A DNA stretch of 64,000 nucleotides from the NCBI RefSeq assembly GCF_003605735.1, contig NZ_QXTJ01000002.1:157196-221195 (forward strand), written 5' to 3'. The notes beneath the pieces were generated by a model that saw only the letters and a list, made by a program, of their open reading frames with translations, did no database searches and had not been told where the DNA came from. This document shows, piece after piece, positions 25,580 through 34,833 of the stretch. A program made the position numbers and the translations under genes. Each line of letters opens with the position of its first letter. Position 1 is the stretch's first letter. This stretch comes from Pseudomonas sp. LS-2. GTDB taxonomy: Bacteria; Pseudomonadota; Gammaproteobacteria; Pseudomonadales; Pseudomonadaceae.

Positions 25580-26803
25580 ATGACTGAGATTTCGCTTTCC
25601 AGGGTATCTGGCGGTGCTGAGCCGCACCAAAGGCTGTCCCCTCGAGTACGGTTCTGTCTACTGGCGTCGATCACGCTTTCATTTCTTGCAGGTTCCAGCG
25701 TCCCAACTCCGATCTATCCCATTTATCAAAGCGCTTGGCACTTTTCGGCGGTCGTCATTACGATCATATTTAGTGTCTATGCGCTTTCGGTTCTGGCCGC
25801 TTTGCTGGTATTCGGCAGGGTGTCGGATTACATCGGTCGGCGCCCTGTCTTGCTGGTGACGACGGCTATGCAAGTTGTGGCCATGTATTCACTGGGCACG
25901 GCGTCGGGACTGGGGGAGTTGATAGCCGGACGTGTGCTTCAGGGGCTGTCCACAGGCGCCGCCGTGTCGGCGGTCGGTGCGGGACTGATTCAGCTTCACG
26001 CCCAGCGTGGCGCGATCGCGAATGCAATTGCGCCCGTGAGCGGAAGCGCAATCGGTGCACTGTTGGGAAGTGTGATGGTGCAATTCGTACCCTTTCCCAC
26101 GCATACGGTGTTTGCCGTTCTTGCTGGCATACTGATCGTCCAGTTCATAGGACTGGTGCTGTTGAGAGATACGCAACCCGCCCGCCCCGGAGCGCTGCGC
26201 TCTCTGGTTCCTCAATTCAGCGTGCCCACCCAGGTACGCTCCGCCATGCTGATCGCAGCATCGGTTTTCATTGCCGGGTGGGCAGTTGCCGGCTTTTATG
26301 CATCGCTTGGCCCCGCCCTTATCAAGCATGTCTTTGAAGTCTCTTCGTCATCGATAGGCGGCTTGGCACTGGCTACGTTTTCAGGGAGCGGGGTGGCAGC
26401 AATCCTTGCATTGCGATCACGATCGGCCCGCACATTCGCTTGGGTTGGAAGCCTGGCACTTATGATCGGGATGGTTACTGTCTTGATCTCATTGCAATTC
26501 AAATCCTTCGCGTTTTTCTTCTACGGCATTGGTATTGCCGGCATGGGATTTGGAGCGGGATTTCAAGGCGGTATCCGTATGGTCGTTGCCGCAGCGGCCC
26601 CTGTAGAACTGGCGGGTGTGCTGTCTGTTTCTTTCCTGTGCTGCTATCTGGGCATGGGAGTTCCCGCGATTGCAGCGGGATATGAGGTGGCCAAAGGCGC
26701 CGACATCATGGTTACCGCGCAGTTGTTTGGCGCGGTGATTGTGATGCTGGCCGCACTCGCCGTCGTGGGGCTTATCTGGACACGAGCTGTCAAAGTGGGT
26801 TGA
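25580..26803 (+). CDS. Major facilitator superfamily transporter
   Basis: A 407-residue inner-membrane transporter with about twelve transmembrane segments. MFS loop motif between TM2 and TM3: GRVSDYIGRRPVLL. PTPIYPIYQSAWHF in TM1 is typical of drug or metabolite exporters of the DHA1/YbfB-like groups. Third gene of the TetR-controlled operon; it probably exports the substrate or product of the lactonase-like enzyme. Ends without a strong terminator. Confidence 0.9.
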   Translation: MTEISLSRVSGGAEPHQRLSPRVRFCLLASITLSFLAGSSVPTPIYPIYQSAWHFSAVVITIIFSVYALSVLAALLVFGRVSDYIGRRPVLLVTTAMQVVAMYSLGTASGLGELIAGRVLQGLSTGAAVSAVGAGLIQLHAQRGAIANAIAPVSGSAIGALLGSVMVQFVPFPTHTVFAVLAGILIVQFIGLVLLRDTQPARPGALRSLVPQFSVPTQVRSAMLIAASVFIAGWAVAGFYASLGPALIKHVFEVSSSSIGGLALATFSGSGVAAILALRSRSARTFAWVGSLALMIGMVTVLISLQFKSFAFFFYGIGIAGMGFGAGFQGGIRMVVAAAAPVELAGVLSVSFLCCYLGMGVPAIAAGYEVAKGADIMVTAQLFGAVIVMLAALAVVGLIWTRAVKVG

Positions 26804-26974
26804 GCACCGTGGAAGGCTCAACGGAGGGTTATCCCACCATTGAGCCCGTCCTCTCATAAGACTTGACAGTCATTTTCCGCGATATACAGAAAGAGTTAAG
26901 GATCCAGCCCTATTTATGGTGATCTGTAGCGACGGGGATACTACAGGTCACTTAACTTAGTATCAGGTTACCCC

Positions 26975-27466
26975 ATGAAAGCATTCGCATTTTCCCTGTT
27001 CGCCTGCGCCATGACGTTGAGCGGCGCAACTTTAGCGGCCGAGACACTGATAACCAATGCGCCAGGCAAAGGAGAGCAGCCAACAATCTCTCCATTCCGT
27101 CATACCCTTCCCGAGCTGTACGATTTTCGCCAAATCCCGATCGAGCAGATGGGCGCGGGCATCACGCGTCAGACCGTTCACAATGGGCAGAGCACAATGG
27201 CCAAATGGGTATTTGCGAAAGGCGCGGTAGTGCCTCTCCACCATCACGCCAACGAACAGATCACTTGGATCACTGCTGGCTCAGTAGAAGTTTTTTCTCA
27301 AGGCAAACGTTACATCGTGAAGGCAGGCGGCGTTATTGTCTTCCCGCCGAACGTCCCTCATGAGTTCCACTCTTTGGAGGAAGGCACGGTCGATATCGAC
27401 ATCTTCACTCCTCAGCGCCAAGACTGGATTGACGGGACCGCGAGCTACATTAAACCGGCATCCTGA
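26975..27466 (+). CDS. Exported cupin-domain protein
   Basis: A 163-residue protein with a signal peptide (1-22, ending TLAAE) and one cupin barrel. Both cupin motifs are present: VPLHHHANEQITWITAGSVE (metal His residues and Glu) and FPPNVPHEFHSLEEG (third His). It is therefore a probable metal-binding periplasmic enzyme or binding protein; substrate unknown. It stands alone with its own start region and is convergent with a LysR gene. Confidence 0.87.
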   Translation: MKAFAFSLFACAMTLSGATLAAETLITNAPGKGEQPTISPFRHTLPELYDFRQIPIEQMGAGITRQTVHNGQSTMAKWVFAKGAVVPLHHHANEQITWITAGSVEVFSQGKRYIVKAGGVIVFPPNVPHEFHSLEEGTVDIDIFTPQRQDWIDGTASYIKPAS

Positions 27467-27477
27467 AAATCTGAATA

Positions 27478-27508
27478 ATTGTCCTTTTCCAAAGCCGAGA
27501 AGGACAAT
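27478..27508. terminator. Shared hairpin between convergent genes
   Basis: ATTGTCCTTTTC (27478-27489) and GAGAAGGACAAT (27497-27508), one mismatch, 7-base loop. Confidence 0.5.
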
Positions 27509-27512
27509 CCAT

Positions 27513-28472
27513 TCATTCAGTGAGCACCGTCTTCCCTTCGACATCATTTACTCCATCGGCGGGCCGCATCTGCATTTCATCGCATTTCATTGCCAGAAAT
27601 GTTCGCAGCTTCTGTATGGCCGGCGTAAGGGAATGGCGATGGGCACACACCATTTGCAGCGGTGCTGGTTGGCCAATCCCCCCAGGGAATAGCTCAACCA
27701 AATTACCGGCCCGCAGATCCGCACTCACATCGATTCGTGATTTGTAAAGGATGCCAGCGCCGGCTACCCCCCAGCGGCGGACCACGTCCGCGTCGTCGCT
27801 AATACGATCTCCTGTGATCGCAACGGTTTTGATGCCCTCTGGCAGATGAAATGTCCACCGCTCATATGTTTGCTCACTCATCACAAAGCGCAGACAGTTG
27901 TGCTTGGCCAGGTCTTCCAGCGTTTCAGGCGCTCCGCAACGGGCGACGTATTCGGGCGAGGCACATACTGTGCGGGTGTTATAGGGTGCAAGTGGCAGAG
28001 CGATGAGGCTCGAGTCTGCAAGTTGCCCATAGCGAATGCTCACGTCGATCTGGTCGGTAAAAAAGTCGGCGATCTGATCGCTAATTCGCAGCTGCAGCTG
28101 AATCCGAGGATGCTCTTTTTGGAACTCATTCAGCCAAGGCAGAAGTACGTTGCGACCCAAATCCGAGGGCATCGACAAGCGAATCGGGCCAGAGATGTCA
28201 ATGCGGCCCTCATCCAGTGCCATCTCCCCGCCCGTCATTGCGGTCAAGGCAGCCTCGGCGTATGGCAAATACCGCTCTCCATCTTCAGAAACACGCAGGC
28301 GTCTGGTAGACCTGACAAACAACCGAACTCCTAGGCCCGTCTCCAGCCGCTGAATCGCAGAACTCGCAAACGCGGGTGAGGTATCCAGCAAGCGAGCGGC
28401 TGCGGAAAAACTACCGAGCTTCACGGTGGTGACAAAGACCTGAAGGTCATCGAGTCGGACAATTTTCTTCAT
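27513..28472 (-). CDS. LysR-family transcriptional regulator
   Basis: A 319-residue LTTR with the CrgA/DsdC-like HTH (VRLDDLQVFVTTVKLGSFSA, LDTSPAFASSAIQRLE, LFVRSTRRLRVSEDG) and effector domain (RLSMPSDLGRNVLLPWLNEF; DVSIRYGQLADSSLIALPL). The frame runs far upstream, but the ATG at 28472 is the family start. The frame extension would overlap the divergent royal-jelly-like gene. It is divergent from that gene with 91 bases between starts, so that gene is the likely target. Confidence 0.9.
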   Translation of the reverse strand: MKKIVRLDDLQVFVTTVKLGSFSAAARLLDTSPAFASSAIQRLETGLGVRLFVRSTRRLRVSEDGERYLPYAEAALTAMTGGEMALDEGRIDISGPIRLSMPSDLGRNVLLPWLNEFQKEHPRIQLQLRISDQIADFFTDQIDVSIRYGQLADSSLIALPLAPYNTRTVCASPEYVARCGAPETLEDLAKHNCLRFVMSEQTYERWTFHLPEGIKTVAITGDRISDDADVVRRWGVAGAGILYKSRIDVSADLRAGNLVELFPGGIGQPAPLQMVCAHRHSLTPAIQKLRTFLAMKCDEMQMRPADGVNDVEGKTVLTE

Positions 28473-28563
28473 AACGCTGAAATTGATTCGTTTGAATGGG
28501 CGATTTTCAGCGTATCTCATGCAGATGATCATTGCTTCGTCTTTTTCATAGGAGCGATAGGCA

Positions 28564-29646
28564 ATGAATATATTGAGACGTAAATGGCTATACCCCGTTG
28601 TTCTAACAGCATTCGCAGGCTTGGCCCAGGCTGCGGATAAACAGTTGGAAGTCATCGCTGAAACCCATGATGCAATCTGGAATGCTGTCGCCGTGGACGA
28701 CGCTGATGGAGTGTACGTAGCGGGCCCTAAATGGACTGGAATGAAGGGACCATCCGTCTCCAAACTTGACGCTAATCGTCGTCCCCAGCCGTTCCCAGAT
28801 GCCCGTTGGAACAGCGACAACGCGTCAGTTCCGGTTTCCGAGCGCTTCATCAACGTCAACGCCCTGCATAGGGATGCTCATGGCCAATTGTGGATCGTCG
28901 ATGCGGGTGTGTCGGATTTTGGTGGCCACGTGATTCCCGGCGCCGCCAAGCTGGTCGTGGTGGATCTACAATCAGGTAAGGCGACGAAAGTTATTACTTT
29001 CACGTCAGATGTTTTAAAGGACGGCAGTTACATCGACGATATACGTTTCAGTGGTGATCACGCTTACCTCACAGATGCCGGAGTTCCGGGGATAATTGTG
29101 CTCGACCTCGCGAGCGCGAACATGCGCCGAGTGCTTGATACTAGCCCAGCAGTGAGGGCTCCCGTCGACCGAGATATTGTGCTTAGCGGTAAGGTGGTAA
29201 GGGCTCCAAACGGTGAAGCACTGCGAGTTAACTCGGATCCCCTAGAGACGAGTCACGACGGTAAATGGCTGTATTTTGCCGCGCTAGAAGGCCCTTGGTA
29301 CAAGATTGAAACTCGCTGGCTGAACGACTCTTCGCTTTCTCCTGCTGAGTTAGCTGAGAAGGTGGAGTTTTGGCGCGACCTGCCACCGGTTGGCGGGACG
29401 GCGCTGGATAAACAGGGCAACTTCTACTTCAGTGACCTTGCGACCGATACGGTAAAACGCTTAAGTCCATCCGGAAAAACAGAGACGGTAGCTTCTGATC
29501 CCAGCCTCCACTGGGTGGATGCACCAACTTTCGACAGCCAAGGCAGAATCTATTTGCCAGCGGCCCAAGTGGATCGTGTGGCACTCTTCAACGGGGGCGT
29601 TTCCCGAATCCAATGGCCTCTGCGTGTCTATCGGCTTAAGCCTTGA
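28564..29646 (+). CDS. Secreted major-royal-jelly/Yellow-like propeller protein, second copy
   Basis: A 360-residue exported propeller with signal peptide 1-23 (LAQAAD). MRJP-like blades: DAHGQLWIVDAGVSDFGGHV, GSYIDDIRFSGDHAYLTDAG, GVPGIIVLDLASANMRRVL, SPSGKTETVASDPSLHWVDA. Related in plan to the protein at 18018-19205 but clearly diverged, so not a recent duplication. Function unknown; insect relatives act on catechol-type molecules. Single gene under a divergent LysR. Confidence 0.86.
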   Translation: MNILRRKWLYPVVLTAFAGLAQAADKQLEVIAETHDAIWNAVAVDDADGVYVAGPKWTGMKGPSVSKLDANRRPQPFPDARWNSDNASVPVSERFINVNALHRDAHGQLWIVDAGVSDFGGHVIPGAAKLVVVDLQSGKATKVITFTSDVLKDGSYIDDIRFSGDHAYLTDAGVPGIIVLDLASANMRRVLDTSPAVRAPVDRDIVLSGKVVRAPNGEALRVNSDPLETSHDGKWLYFAALEGPWYKIETRWLNDSSLSPAELAEKVEFWRDLPPVGGTALDKQGNFYFSDLATDTVKRLSPSGKTETVASDPSLHWVDAPTFDSQGRIYLPAAQVDRVALFNGGVSRIQWPLRVYRLKP

Positions 29647-29711
29647 GCGTGAGCAGCAGCTCGAGATAAATGACTCGCACTTGGAGGATTCTGGCTTTTC
29701 CAGTTGACCAT

Positions 29712-29751
29712 CCCGATGAGCCTTTTTCAGATAGCGAAAAGGCTCATCGGG
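29712..29751. terminator. Hairpin between convergent genes
   Basis: CCCGATGAGCCTTTTTC (29712-29728) and GAAAAGGCTCATCGGG (29736-29751), paired almost completely. Probably a two-way terminator. Confidence 0.65.
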
Positions 29752-29767
29752 TAAGCGGGGTCAGCCT

Positions 29768-30082
29768 CTAGACAACCAGGTCAAGAATCCTGACTTCGAG
29801 CGGTGCCGAGAGTAGCGGTTCTGCGATCTTCAGGAAGTGTTGGAAATGTGCCGAAGAGGCATGATCGTCCAGAGCTTCATCGTCACGCCAGATCTCGTAA
29901 ACGATCAGAACGGAGGGATCTTCGCGATCCACGTGCAGGTCATAACGCACGCAACCAGATTCTTGCCGGGACAAAGGCACCAGTGCTTTGAGAGCACTGA
30001 GCAGTTTGTCTTCCGATCCTTTAGCTGCTTTCAAGGTTGCGACTAGATAAAGCAGTGCCTGGGTTTGCGAATTAGTGCTCAT
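29768..30082 (-). CDS. Antibiotic-biosynthesis-monooxygenase (ABM) domain protein
   Basis: A 104-residue ferredoxin-like protein of the YgiN/ABM type: LYLVATLKAAKGSEDKLLSA, SRQESGCVRYDLHVDREDPS, FQHFLKIAEPLL. Such dimeric proteins act as quinol monooxygenases or dioxygenase-like enzymes without cofactor. It follows the MDR reductase by 38 bases on the same strand, which fits a quinone-handling pair: reductase makes quinol, ABM protein oxidises it. Confidence 0.88.
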   Translation of the reverse strand: MSTNSQTQALLYLVATLKAAKGSEDKLLSALKALVPLSRQESGCVRYDLHVDREDPSVLIVYEIWRDDEALDDHASSAHFQHFLKIAEPLLSAPLEVRILDLVV

Positions 30083-30120
30083 CGAATGAAATCCTTCAGG
30101 TAGGGATAGTTGAAATCGGA

Positions 30121-31113
30121 CTATCGCGCGATGACGATTTTGCCGATGGCTTTGGATGATTCGAGTCGGTCATGAGCAGCGCCGGCGCCTTCACGTGTGA
30201 AGGGGTAGCTTTGGTCGATTAGAGGTCGGATCAAGCCTCTATCTACGAGAGCCGAAATCCTTCTCAAAATATCCCCATGATGCTGGCGGTTCACGTTGTG
30301 GATGATCTGGATCGGCATGAACACCAGGTCGAGTTTAAGGCCTTTGAAGTGCATGTCGGTCAAGTCATAGGTGTCATACCCGATGATCGAAATGACGTGC
30401 CCTTTGAGCTTCGCCGCTTTGAGTGAATTCTGCAGGACTTCGCCACCGAAGGTGTCGAACACGGTGTCAAAACCTTTGCCGCCGGTAATGCGCTGGCTGT
30501 ACTGGTCAGGCGCCTCGTGGGTATAGAGGGCGATTTCGTCGGCTCCAAGCTTTCGGGCAATCTCAGCTTTTTCTTCGGTCGAAACCGTCGTGCTCACGCG
30601 AGCCCCCATCGCCTTGGCCAACTGAATTGCTATGTGGCCAACGCCTCCTGTGCCTCCGTGAATCAGTACGTCGTCCATGGGTTTGATCGAGGCGCGGTCA
30701 ACCAAGGCCTCCCAAGCAGTAATCGATACCAGCGGCAGTGCAGCGGCCTGCGCAAAGGACAACCATTCGGGCTTGATGGCTATCAGGTCCGCATCGGCTT
30801 CCATCTGCTCGGCAAGCGCTCCAGGGATTCCCACAACGCCGCCAGCGCAGCCATACACAGCGTCGCCGACCTTGAACTTTGTTACACCTTCGCCAACAGC
30901 GCTGATGATGCCCGCGACATCCATATGGAGAACTGCTGGGAACGTCAGACCTGCCGTACCCTCACTCCCTTGGCGTATTTTTGTGTCGACTGGATTGACG
31001 CTGGTAGCCTGCACATCGATGACAACGTGCCCAGGTCGGGCTTGCACATCAGGCAATTCGAGATCTTCAAAGACTTGAGAATCACCATGACGGGTGATGA
31101 CGATAGCTTTCAT
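30121..31113 (-). CDS. MDR-family quinone-type reductase
   Basis: A 330-residue NADPH-dependent MDR enzyme: SVNPVDTKIRQGSEG, HMDVAGIISAVGEGVTKFKV, IHGGTGGVGHIAIQLAKAMG. No zinc cysteines. GGAG lies five bases before the ATG at 31113, so I use that rather than 31131. First gene of a two-gene operon with the ABM protein; divergent from a LysR gene about 100 bases away. Confidence 0.9.
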   Translation of the reverse strand: MKAIVITRHGDSQVFEDLELPDVQARPGHVVIDVQATSVNPVDTKIRQGSEGTAGLTFPAVLHMDVAGIISAVGEGVTKFKVGDAVYGCAGGVVGIPGALAEQMEADADLIAIKPEWLSFAQAAALPLVSITAWEALVDRASIKPMDDVLIHGGTGGVGHIAIQLAKAMGARVSTTVSTEEKAEIARKLGADEIALYTHEAPDQYSQRITGGKGFDTVFDTFGGEVLQNSLKAAKLKGHVISIIGYDTYDLTDMHFKGLKLDLVFMPIQIIHNVNRQHHGDILRRISALVDRGLIRPLIDQSYPFTREGAGAAHDRLESSKAIGKIVIAR

Positions 31114-31217
31114 CATTGCTCCAGAATTCAATTAACAATTTCTGGAAAATTATCATCGAGCGCTTGGAACTAATAGGCGACAATGGTTCCGTCTTTCGGT
31201 CCTAAAGGTTGCGAATC

Positions 31218-32111
31218 ATGCTGGACTCTATCGATGAGCTCCGCTTCTTCGTGGAGGTTTATGCGACTCGCTCAATCCGCGCCGCGGCTGACAGCTTGGG
31301 CATTACCCCTGCAGGCGGCAGTAAAAGGTTACAGAGTCTCGAAGATCGCATTGGCCAGCGCCTATTCAACCGCACCACTCGGCAGTTAAGCCCAACCACC
31401 TATGGTGAACAGTTTCACCAGCACGTGACAAGCATCATCAAGAGCGTTGATGCTGCTCAGCGGGCTCTATCCGAAGGTTCTGGTGTATCTGGCCGACTTC
31501 GCATTACGTCGTCAGCCACATTCGCCGGCAGCTACCTGTCTGAAGTAGTGAGCAGCTACCTGGGGCGTTATCCAGAGGTCTCGATTGAACTCGACTTGAC
31601 GGACCGCATGGTTGATTTGGTCGCAGAGGGCGTGGACCTAGCTATCCGCTATGGTGCGCTGGAAGATTCGACGCTGATCGCACAGCTAATTTCACCCTGC
31701 AGACGTCTGGTTTGTGCTTCACCTGAATACTGGCGGCATCATGGGATGCCTTCGTGCCCAGAAGATTTGAAAGCCCTCGATGCGCTAATCATTTCTGGCC
31801 AAGACCGATGGGTATTCGCTAAAGACGCACAACAACACACTGTTCGCGTACGAGGCAGCTTTACGGCCACTATGGGAGAGGTAGTCCGGCATATGGCTAT
31901 CGATGGGCATGGGCTTGCGATGCTTGCTGACTGGCATGTCGCGCAAGATTTGAAAGCGGGTCGTCTGGTTGAAGCCTTGCCGGACTGGACGGTAGAGCCG
32001 CCTATTGGGATTTTTGCGGTTTATCCCTCCCGGGAAAATCTCTCAGCAGCGGTGCGAAGCTTCATTTCGCACCTGAAAGAGCAGGTGAAGAATCGACCAT
32101 TGTTTTCATGA
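31218..32111 (+). CDS. LysR-family transcriptional regulator
   Basis: A 297-residue LTTR: SIDELRFFVEVYATRSIRAA, ADSLGITPAGGSKRLQSLED, LFNRTTRQLSPTTYGE, then effector domain with RITSSATFAGSYLSEVV and DLAIRYGALEDSTLIAQLI. A TTG at 31209 is possible, but the ATG at 31218 has AAGG before it. Likely activator or repressor of the divergent MDR/ABM operon. Confidence 0.9.
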   Translation: MLDSIDELRFFVEVYATRSIRAAADSLGITPAGGSKRLQSLEDRIGQRLFNRTTRQLSPTTYGEQFHQHVTSIIKSVDAAQRALSEGSGVSGRLRITSSATFAGSYLSEVVSSYLGRYPEVSIELDLTDRMVDLVAEGVDLAIRYGALEDSTLIAQLISPCRRLVCASPEYWRHHGMPSCPEDLKALDALIISGQDRWVFAKDAQQHTVRVRGSFTATMGEVVRHMAIDGHGLAMLADWHVAQDLKAGRLVEALPDWTVEPPIGIFAVYPSRENLSAAVRSFISHLKEQVKNRPLFS

Positions 32112-32154
32112 AATCTGCGTTCTGGCGATACTCCACGTTGCCGATTGTCATGAG

Positions 32155-33051
32155 TCATTGAGGCATGAAACGCCGATGCTTACCAACGTCCTGGACAGAC
32201 TCTACCAAGGCTTGGGCGACATCATTGGTGCGGTTAAAAAATGCGTAGAAACGCGCAGTTCCCAGTGGCGGCAGACCGTCTTTTTTATCCAACTCCCTCA
32301 ACCCTTCTCGTAGTTGGCTCCGAGCAATTGGCGTCACCGCAAACCCGGCGAGCGCAGCTGAAATACAGCCCGCCATACTGCTGCTTTCAAAGGCCAGGCG
32401 CCAAGGCCGTTTGGAACGTGACAACGCTTGGAGTGCCGCTTCTCGGTACACGCAAGGCTCAGGAAACATTGCCAAAGGATAGGGAAAGTCGCCTTCCAGA
32501 TTAGCTCTTGAGCTGTAAGCCCATATCAACGGCTCCTCCCATAGCAGCTCGCCTTGATCGTCAATCTTCCTGCATTGCTTACCGAACACCACATCCAGCT
32601 GACCTAGCTGCTGTTGCTGTAACAGGTCGGAGGTGATCCCAACCTTCAACTCGACCGAGGCTTTTGGATGAGTTCGACTGAATGACTGAAGCACGTCGGC
32701 CAGCCAAGTCCCAGCAAAATCCTCGGATGAGCCCACCCTAACGCGACCCTGGATATATGAGCCACGGAGCTTTGCTCGTATTTCTCTTTCGAGGCTAAGA
32801 ATGTTGCGGGCGTAGCTGTAAAGCATTTCACCTTCTGGTGTCAGTGCCATGCTGCGGGTAGTTCGCTCGAGCAGCTTTACACCGATGTCGCTTTCAAGGC
32901 GCTTGATATGCCCGCTCACGGCTGAGGCTGTGACCGCCAGAAGTTCTGCGGCTGAGGCGAAGCTGCTGGCATCTACAACCGTGATGAACGTGCGTAGCAG
33001 GGACATATCGAGGGAGGCTGATAAGGGCGCGGTAGGCAGGTCGACGAGCAC
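32155..33051 (-). CDS. LysR-family transcriptional regulator
   Basis: A 298-residue LTTR: MSLLRTFITVVDASSFASAA, LLAVTASAVSGHIKRLESDI, LLERTTRSMALTPEGEMLYS. The effector domain has VGSSEDFAGTWLADVLQSF and SSSMAGCISAALAGFAVTPI. The start is GTG with AAGGA seven bases before it, which supports 33051 over the internal ATG at 33006. Divergent from the alpha/beta hydrolase gene, its probable target. Confidence 0.9.
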   Translation of the reverse strand: MLVDLPTAPLSASLDMSLLRTFITVVDASSFASAAELLAVTASAVSGHIKRLESDIGVKLLERTTRSMALTPEGEMLYSYARNILSLEREIRAKLRGSYIQGRVRVGSSEDFAGTWLADVLQSFSRTHPKASVELKVGITSDLLQQQQLGQLDVVFGKQCRKIDDQGELLWEEPLIWAYSSRANLEGDFPYPLAMFPEPCVYREAALQALSRSKRPWRLAFESSSMAGCISAALAGFAVTPIARSQLREGLRELDKKDGLPPLGTARFYAFFNRTNDVAQALVESVQDVGKHRRFMPQ

Positions 33052-33159
33052 GGGAATTCCTTTTGAAACGTTGATAATAGATGGCTATTTATCATGAATA
33101 ATTATTAATTTAGAAGGTAGGCTTCGTGATAGTCAATCATGCAAACCGTAAGGACTGTT

Positions 33160-34059
33160 ATGAAGTACTCGTTCATTTCGATCGATCAGCTGAACATTGG
33201 TTACCTTGAATGGAATCCCGATTCAACGGACGTTGCCGTGCTGGTGCACGGTTGGCCGGATAGCGCTGAAACCTGGCTGGGAACTGCCGGCCACCTGGCT
33301 GCTCAAGGCTATAGAGTGTTGGCGCCTGCACTTCGAGGTTTTGCGCCGACCACATTTCAAGATCCTTCCACTCCGCGCACAGGTGCGCTGTCCTCGTTGG
33401 GCGTCGACCTCTTGGGTTTCATTGATGCGATGAAGTTGGAGCGCCCGATACTCATGGGGCATGACTGGGGTGCTCGTGCCGTTGCTAACGCCTGCGGGAT
33501 CCGAGAGGGGGTGGCTAGCGCCTTGGTGATGCTCTCTGTGGGGTATGGCACGAACGATCCCAATCAAGCCATATCGCTGCAACAGGCTCGGAACTATTGG
33601 TACCACTGGTTCATGGCGACGCCGCGTGGAGGCCTGACGGTTGAGAACGATCGCTATACCTTTGCGAGGATGATGTGGGACACCTGGTCTCCCCCAGGCT
33701 GGTACAGCGAGGCGGATTTTGAAACAGCCTGCAAGGCTTTCGATTCCCCTGATTGGGCCGAAGTGGTTCTGCATTCGTACCGGCACCGCTGGGGCTTTGC
33801 CAAAGGCGACGCCCACTCAGATCTCATTGACGCGAAATTGACTCCAGCACCACAATTGTCCGTACCAACGTTAGTGCTGCACGGTGGCGCAGACACCTGT
33901 AATCATCCCGATAGCTCCAAGGGAAAAGAAAAATTTTTTACAGGTCAGTATGAGCGGCGGGTGCTTGAAGACGTTGGTCACTTTCCTCAGCGTGAAGCCC
34001 CCAAACTGGTCGCTACCGAAATTTTGAAGTTTCTTGAGGCTGTTCGCCCCAATCCCTAA
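33160..34059 (+). CDS. Alpha/beta-hydrolase, epoxide-hydrolase-like
   Basis: A 299-residue cytosolic hydrolase. VHGWPDSAETW is the HGxP oxyanion motif; GHDWGA (about 104-109) carries an Asp nucleophile as in epoxide hydrolases and haloalkane dehalogenases rather than a Ser; the catalytic His is in DVGHFPQREAP near the C-terminus. LVLHGGADTCN holds the usual acid-strand region. The likely reaction is epoxide or C-halogen hydrolysis. AAGGA precedes the ATG at 33160, preferred to 33139. Divergent from a LysR gene. Confidence 0.88.
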   Translation: MKYSFISIDQLNIGYLEWNPDSTDVAVLVHGWPDSAETWLGTAGHLAAQGYRVLAPALRGFAPTTFQDPSTPRTGALSSLGVDLLGFIDAMKLERPILMGHDWGARAVANACGIREGVASALVMLSVGYGTNDPNQAISLQQARNYWYHWFMATPRGGLTVENDRYTFARMMWDTWSPPGWYSEADFETACKAFDSPDWAEVVLHSYRHRWGFAKGDAHSDLIDAKLTPAPQLSVPTLVLHGGADTCNHPDSSKGKEKFFTGQYERRVLEDVGHFPQREAPKLVATEILKFLEAVRPNP

Positions 34060-34074
34060 CAGCCATTTGCTGAA

Positions 34075-34094
34075 CCCGGCTCAATCGAGCCGGG
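34075..34094 (+). terminator. Weak hairpin after hydrolase gene
   Basis: CCCGGCTC, loop AATC, GAGCCGGG, 15 bases after the stop codon; no T run. Confidence 0.45.
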
Positions 34095-34221
34095 CTTGCT
34101 CAGCGCTCCTGAAGCGTTTGTAACATGGGTGTTCTTTTCCAGCGTGGTCAGGTGAATCTCTATGGCCTGCTAGTCAAGATCTGCGGTGGCATGAGGCTGG
34201 AGGTAGCCTGAGGACGTCGCC

Positions 34222-34833
34222 TCAAACGGTGTGAATTTGATACGGCTTCGGTGCGGACCTTTCTTGGAGCAACTGGCGAGCTGAGTCGGCAATCATGACT
34301 ATCGCCCCTGCCAGCATGAGTACGTCCTTGAGAACCAGTCTTCCGCCTCCCGACAAGTAAGGGAAGCCGAAGTTTGCGTCACCCGAGTTAGCGACCCACG
34401 CCTCTGGGGTCGTTACAAGAAAGGACAGTGTGACAAGAGGGGTAAGAAACGCGAGTATTGATCCAACCATTCCCAAGCGTGGGGAAAAAGCATAATACAG
34501 CACCAACAAGCCAATCAGAATTTCGACCGTGCCAAGCCCATCTGAGAACGCATAGGTGTGATTTTCCGTCTGCCACAGACGCTTGGCAGGATCGAGCTGG
34601 CCTTCATGAGTCAGATGTTCTTTGTACTCGGCAGGATGAGCATAAAAAAACGACATGACAGGACTGTTGGCCACGAATGGAGTGATGCTGTCAGCTTCGT
34701 AGGGCACGAACTTTAGTGCGCCGATCCATATGAAGATAATCGCCACCCCGATCCGGATCAGGTGAATTCCCAGCTTATCGAGGCGGGTTGCTTCGTTCAG
34801 CAGCTTGTGAGTGAGAGTGTTCTGAGTGTTCAT
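34222..34833 (-). CDS. DUF417 (RclC/YkgB-like) membrane protein
   Basis: A 203-residue inner-membrane protein with four to five transmembrane segments (IGVAIIFIWIGALKFVPYEA; GTVEILIGLLVLYYAFSPRL; LVLKDVLMLAGAIVMIADSA). IGALKFVPYEADSITPFVAN is the family signature. E. coli RclC belongs here and is needed for resistance to reactive chlorine; other members are uncharacterised. No RclR or RclA homologue is adjacent, so the stress it answers is open. Confidence 0.87.
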   Translation of the reverse strand: MNTQNTLTHKLLNEATRLDKLGIHLIRIGVAIIFIWIGALKFVPYEADSITPFVANSPVMSFFYAHPAEYKEHLTHEGQLDPAKRLWQTENHTYAFSDGLGTVEILIGLLVLYYAFSPRLGMVGSILAFLTPLVTLSFLVTTPEAWVANSGDANFGFPYLSGGGRLVLKDVLMLAGAIVMIADSARQLLQERSAPKPYQIHTV

